Assembly (NCBI RefSeq): GCF_014203735.1
Contig: NZ_JACHJQ010000010.1
Coordinates: forward strand, 341,965 to 405,964
Length of the DNA stretch: 64,000 nucleotides
Reading direction: 5' to 3'
Source: Actinophytocola algeriensis
Lineage (GTDB): Bacteria > Actinomycetota > Actinomycetes > Mycobacteriales > Pseudonocardiaceae
The position numbers and the translations under genes are program-made. Under the pieces are notes generated by a model. That model ran no database searches, had not been told where the DNA came from, and saw only the letters and a program-made list of their open reading frames with translations. Below, in pieces: positions 63,211-64,000 of this stretch; the stretch's first letter is position 1; each line of letters opens with the position of its first letter.

Positions 63211-63822
63211 ATGGGACGGCACCGACGTGCGGGGTGGCTGTTCGGCGCCTTCTCAGCGGTGGCACTCGGCGGCTGGCTCGTGCGCCGGGGCTCGGCACGG
63301 GCGCACACGTCCGGCGTCGCGGGACTGATCCCGGGCGGTGACCCGTCCCGGCTCGCACCCGTGGTGCGCACCCACGCCGCCGAGGCGGACGTGGACCCGG
63401 TGCTGCTGATGGCGATCCTGTACAACGAGTCCTACAAGCCGCACAACCCGCTGCTGGAGCGGGCGTGGCAGGCGTTCCGCCGCGACTCGTCGTTCGGGGT
63501 GGCCAACATGCACCGCCGCACCTTCGAGCAGGTCCGGTTCGAGCGCCCGTTCGCCGAGCGGGCGTGGCAGGAGCTGCCCGACGACCCGGACCTGGCCATC
63601 CAGGCCGCGGCGTGGCACCTCCACGACCTCCGCACGCGACTGCCCCGGATCGCCGGGGGTGCCTTCACCACGGCCGAACTGCTCGCCATGGGCTACAACG
63701 CGGGCGCACGCAACATGCTCCGGTTCGCCGGTGGCAGGCAGCCCGGCCCCCGGGCCCGCGCGTACGTCGACCGCCTCCACGAACACTGGGAGCGGGCCGC
63801 CAAGGCGCTCCAGCAGGGCTAG
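63211..63822 (+). CDS. Lytic transglycosylase-like (lysozyme-fold) protein
   Basis: A 203-residue protein with a basic start (MGRHRRAGWLFGAFSAVALG) that forms a membrane anchor or signal. The SLT-like domain has VDPVLLMAILYNESYKPHNP (catalytic Glu candidate in YNES), SSFGVANMHRRTFEQVRF and LAMGYNAGARNMLRFAGG. It would cleave peptidoglycan glycan strands. GGAGG precedes the ATG. The stop codon TAG is part of the CTAG end of the insertion sequence that follows, so the natural C-terminus may have been changed by the insertion. Confidence 0.8.
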   Translation: MGRHRRAGWLFGAFSAVALGGWLVRRGSARAHTSGVAGLIPGGDPSRLAPVVRTHAAEADVDPVLLMAILYNESYKPHNPLLERAWQAFRRDSSFGVANMHRRTFEQVRFERPFAERAWQELPDDPDLAIQAAAWHLHDLRTRLPRIAGGAFTTAELLAMGYNAGARNMLRFAGGRQPGPRARAYVDRLHEHWERAAKALQQG

Positions 63823-64000
63823 TGTTGCGTACCACCAACGTTTGCCGGGCCCTCCGGTGGGTTCGGCCGAGCCGACGGTGATGGCCGTGCCGGGGTGGGC
63901 TGGTTTGCCGTGAAAGACATCCCAGGTGCTGGTGTGTCAAGCCGCAATGTTGTTGGTGTGGTGTGACCAGGCGGTGGTTTCGTTGTAGTGGGTGCCGGTT
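63820..64000 (-). mobile_element. Insertion sequence, one end (continues past right edge)
   Basis: Begins at TAG/GTGTTGCGTAC and is about 90% identical over its first 100 bp (counting from GGC at 63817) to the left end of the MITE at 5835-5934. After 63916 the two diverge, and here a minus-strand gene ends at 63937. The layout (TA at the end, about 115 bases of non-coding terminus, then the end of a coding frame) is that of a transposase-carrying element seen from its 3' side. The family could be IS630/Tc1 or the TA-targeting IS5 group. Confidence 0.65.
63937..64000 (-). CDS. C-terminal end of probable transposase (partial)
   Basis: The last 20 codons of a gene that enters from the right edge. 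It ends THYNETTAWSHHTNNIAA, then TGA at 63939-63937. Codon use is coding-like and the position inside the insertion-sequence end points to a transposase. Too little is visible to name the family or to see catalytic residues. Confidence 0.5.
   Translation of the reverse strand, partial: TGTHYNETTAWSHHTNNIAA

Noticed and set aside
63820..64000. Firm family assignment of the right-edge insertion sequence
   Set aside because: Only 20 C-terminal codons are visible. TA at the end fits both IS630/Tc1 and some IS5-group elements, so the family is left open.

Overview
The window is very GC-rich DNA with the gene style of an actinomycete: strong G/C bias at third codon positions, many GTG starts and 4-base stop/start overlaps, LuxR/SARP-type giant regulators, and a type VII secretion (ESX) substrate operon. 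It is most likely a soil actinomycete of the Pseudonocardiales. The genus cannot be fixed from the sequence. About 65 genes are annotated. No tRNA, rRNA, CRISPR array or replication origin was seen.

Region 1 (1-12.9 kb) holds accessory and housekeeping genes: the start of a secreted subtilase, a LAL-type LuxR regulator, a short peptide gene coupled to an SDR oxidoreductase, a fused Gfo/Idh/MocA-aldo/keto reductase, a DUF1684 protein, two tandem membrane GGDEF diguanylate cyclases and an MFS exporter. A 352-bp MITE-like element (5836-6187) lies between two of these genes. Region 2 (12.9-20.9 kb) has a SagB-type dehydrogenase preceded by a 34-residue peptide gene and divergent from an AfsR/SARP regulator, then a lipoprotein, a streptogramin-lyase-like protein, a TetR regulator and a lower-GC patch of small hypothetical or decayed genes.

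Region 3 (20.8-30.6 kb) is the best candidate for an undescribed system. Three operator-like sites resembling actinobacterial Zur boxes (21240, 24889, 29897) sit at the starts of three transcription units. These encode a methyltransferase; a DUF364 metal-chelation-domain protein with a GHMP kinase and an SbnA-like PLP enzyme; an EntS-like exporter; and a complete FecCD-type metal-chelate ABC importer. Together they read as synthesis, export and re-import of a small metallophore, probably for zinc.

Region 4 (30.6-40.3 kb) is one long minus-strand run: two secreted proteins, a six-gene ESX substrate/chaperone operon (two PPE-like proteins, EspG, YbaB-like, two small YxxxD proteins) without secretion machinery, an HTH-NACHT-membrane NTPase, and a signal-less amidase coupled to a 47-residue acidic protein. 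Region 5 (40.5-53.9 kb) is catabolic: a secreted sugar dehydrogenase; an AtuA/DUF4387/2-hydroxyacid dehydrogenase/MFS operon with a GntR regulator; and a glycerol regulon (glpF-glpK-glpD, an IclR regulator, a second glpK). Region 6 (54-64 kb) is for polysaccharides: a GntR/UTRA regulator with DasR-like operators, a sugar ABC transporter, a GH20 hexosaminidase, two GH16-type secreted enzymes, a trypsin-like protease and a lytic transglycosylase. The right edge enters an insertion sequence whose terminal 100 bp match the MITE at 5.8 kb, so the mobile elements at the two ends of the window are related.
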